DNA from: an uncultured Oscillospiraceae bacterium
GTDB taxonomy: Bacteria > Bacillota > Clostridia > Oscillospirales > Oscillospiraceae
Direction: 5' to 3'
Length of the DNA: 21,480 bases
NCBI GenBank assembly: GCA_934593275.1
Contig: CAKTQE010000035.1
Span: forward strand, 1-21,480
The position numbers were made by a program, and so were the translations under genes. The notes under the pieces are model-generated. The model saw only the letters and a list, made by a program, of their open reading frames with translations. It made no database searches and had not been told where the DNA came from. Shown here piece by piece: positions 21,463 through 21,480 of the stretch. Every line of letters starts with the position of its first letter. The first letter of the stretch is position 1.

Positions 21463-21480
21463 ATGCCCAAAGGTGAAAGA
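21463..21480 (+). CDS. Start of an unidentified protein, cut by the window end
   Basis: The ATG at 21463 has AAGGAGA nine bases upstream and a promoter-like extended -10 44 bp before it. Only six codons are visible (MPKGER), too little to identify the family. Confidence 0.6.

Overview
The window looks like a chromosomal segment of a GC-rich gut-type Clostridia bacterium (Oscillospirales/Ruminococcaceae-like is my inference). The grounds are the Firmicutes order of the rimP-nusA-ylxR-ylxQ-infB-rbfA-nrnA-truB-ribF cluster, strong GGAGG ribosome binding sites, sigma-A type promoters, and a huge Cys/His-repeat surface protein of a kind I associate with gut Firmicutes.

Layout. Positions 193-2511 (minus strand) hold a two-gene operon: a CapA-like phosphoesterase-fold protein and a sigma-factor-like protein with a C-terminal membrane anchor, driven by a clear promoter at 2547-2575. 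Positions 2598-11361 (minus) hold the conserved translation/transcription operon, read rimP, nusA, ylxR (rnpM), ylxQ, infB, rbfA, nrnA, truB, ribF, from a promoter at 11444-11472 with a perfect 32-nt palindrome in its leader. The operon makes ribosome maturation and initiation factors, an RNase P partner, a tRNA pseudouridine synthase, nano-RNA/pAp turnover and FAD synthesis. It is interrupted by repeat insertions between nusA and ylxR and between truB and ribF. Positions 12062-15513 (plus) form a divergent operon: an orphan sensor histidine kinase, a membrane-anchored HtrA-like protease with a PDZ domain, and an acyl-ACP thioesterase, ending in a strong terminator. Positions 17030-21028 (plus) encode a 1332-residue predicted lipoprotein with 23 Cys/His repeats, a CAP (SCP/PR1) domain and a 12-unit Pro-rich tail. 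A further gene begins at 21463 and runs off the window.

The gaps (1-157, 3549-4201, 9544-9713, 11558-11945, 15737-16665, 21073-21400) are mosaics of a few recurring palindromic words: GGCGGCA/TGCCGCC hairpins, GGCGTTG/CAACGCC plus CCAGCCCC/GGGGCTGG hairpins, an AACCTGT..GGTTGAA linker word, and heptad arrays of TTGACAG or TTGACAA. Two 121-bp copies 12 kb apart differ at one base and have TGTAGCGGCG termini, so these behave as dispersed MITE- or BIME-like elements. Long open frames through them are artefacts.

The most interesting items are a cluster of DnaA-box-like nonamers at 15544-15686, away from any dnaA gene in the window; the modular repeat system, including stems that differ by compensating changes; the Cys/His-repeat CAP lipoprotein with its recent internal duplication and codon-usage shift; tandem promoter-like 45-mers sharing words with the kinase promoter; and the membrane-anchored sigma-like protein.
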